A DNA stretch of 22,154 nt from the IMG/VR virus record IMGVR_UViG_3300037502_004040, positions 1-22,154 of that record. One strand, written 5' to 3'. Origin of the DNA: a virus. Shown piece after piece: positions 21,703 through 22,154 of the stretch. The number at the start of each line of letters is the position of its first letter. Positions within the stretch are counted from its first letter, which is position 1. The notes beneath the pieces are model-generated. The model worked only from the letters and a program-made list of their open reading frames with translations. It did no database searches and was not told the DNA's origin. A program made the position numbers and the translations under genes.

Positions 21703-22154
21703 CTATTTTAAAAGTTCTAGCCTTTTGGCTAAATGTTTGTACTCAGTTCCCTTTTCTGCCTGTTCCGTTTCTTTTTCTTCTTTATTCTTCAGTGGCTTTA
21801 CCCTTTGAAACTTTCCTAAGAAGTTATTGGTTACTGTCACCTTGTCAAAGATAAAGCTTGCTGTTACATTTTCAGGAACTACTGACTCTTGATACAAGAC
21901 TTCATCACAAAACTTAAGCTCTAAGGCTTTTCCAGCACTCATCCAGGTTTCCCTGTCCATCATTTGGGATATATTGTTTCTAGGTAGCCCTGTTTTGGTT
22001 TCATAGGCATTGATAATCCCTTCTTTTACTTCTGAAAGTATCTCGATACCACGCTTCATGTCTGACGCTTCTCCCCACACAATTGTGGATGGATTGTGGA
22101 TCATTAGCATGGCAGTGGGAGACATGTACACCTTATCCCCAGCCATAGCAATAA
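21703..22154 (-). CDS. ClpP-like head maturation protease (5' end outside window)
   Basis: The visible 150 residues are the C-terminal part of a ClpP-family prohead protease. IAMAGDKVYMSP follows directly on where the catalytic serine motif should be, just beyond the window edge. MLMIHNPSTI carries the catalytic histidine, and MDRETWMSAGKALELKFCDEV is the conserved C-terminal helix region. A Lys/Glu-rich tail (KPLKNKEEKETEQAEK) follows. It removes the capsid scaffold domain. It ends 12 nt before the capsid ATG. The codons at the edge remain open, so the gene continues to the right, where portal and terminase genes are expected. Confidence 0.92.
   Translation of the reverse strand, partial: IAMAGDKVYMSPTAMLMIHNPSTIVWGEASDMKRGIEILSEVKEGIINAYETKTGLPRNNISQMMDRETWMSAGKALELKFCDEVLYQESVVPENVTASFIFDKVTVTNNFLGKFQRVKPLKNKEEKETEQAEKGTEYKHLAKRLELLK

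Noticed and set aside
1-22154. CRISPR array, tRNA or rRNA genes, insertion sequences
   Set aside because: No regularly spaced repeat series, no tRNA-like cloverleaf or rRNA segment, and no transposase with terminal repeats was seen. The mobile-DNA genes present are serine recombinases.

Overview
The window is the 3' two-thirds of a siphovirus-type prophage in a low-GC Firmicute, most likely a clostridium. The evidence for that host is the AT-rich sequence, strong AGGAGG ribosome sites, a HK97-type capsid with phi13-type tail genes, and large serine recombinases. Species cannot be named from the sequence. Every supportable gene is on the minus strand, so the biological reading order runs from high to low coordinates.

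Reading from the right edge: a ClpP-like head maturation protease (cut by the window end), the HK97-fold major capsid protein, a small protein, a gp6-like connector, a head closure protein, a gp10-like protein, a putative tail terminator, the major tail protein, and a tail assembly chaperone gene with a programmed -1 frameshift (A AAA AAC plus a downstream stem). A small RelE/YefM-type toxin-antitoxin pair with its own operator sits inside the tail cluster, between the chaperone and the tape measure gene. Tape measure, distal tail, endopeptidase-tail, a beta-propeller-like probable receptor-binding protein, holin and amidase follow. Several intrinsic terminators interrupt this late operon.

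After the late operon terminator (9634-9661) comes a separate operon of large serine recombinases: a 539-residue protein, an overlapping 555-residue protein, and a 1215-residue protein that is two complete recombinases fused in frame. The second half of the fusion still has its own Shine-Dalgarno sequence and ATG. Upstream of the operon is an ordered arrangement of a 17-bp direct repeat flanking an inverted repeat.

Beyond the recombinases lies a second toxin-antitoxin operon: a small MqsR-like protein and an MqsA-like antitoxin fused to a C-terminal Panacea (SocA-like, DUF4065) domain. It has a 24-bp near-palindrome abutting a 17-bp-spaced promoter whose -10 is only 4 nt from the toxin ATG. 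The left 0.5 kb holds several related terminator hairpins and, at the edge, the truncated catalytic domain of a fifth serine recombinase. That fragment may be the gene into which the prophage integrated.

The observations most worth following are the natural double-recombinase fusion (with a RecG-like winged-helix tail), the broken recombinase at the left edge, the Panacea toxin-antitoxin control region, and the terminator-punctuated late operon carrying an inserted toxin-antitoxin pair.
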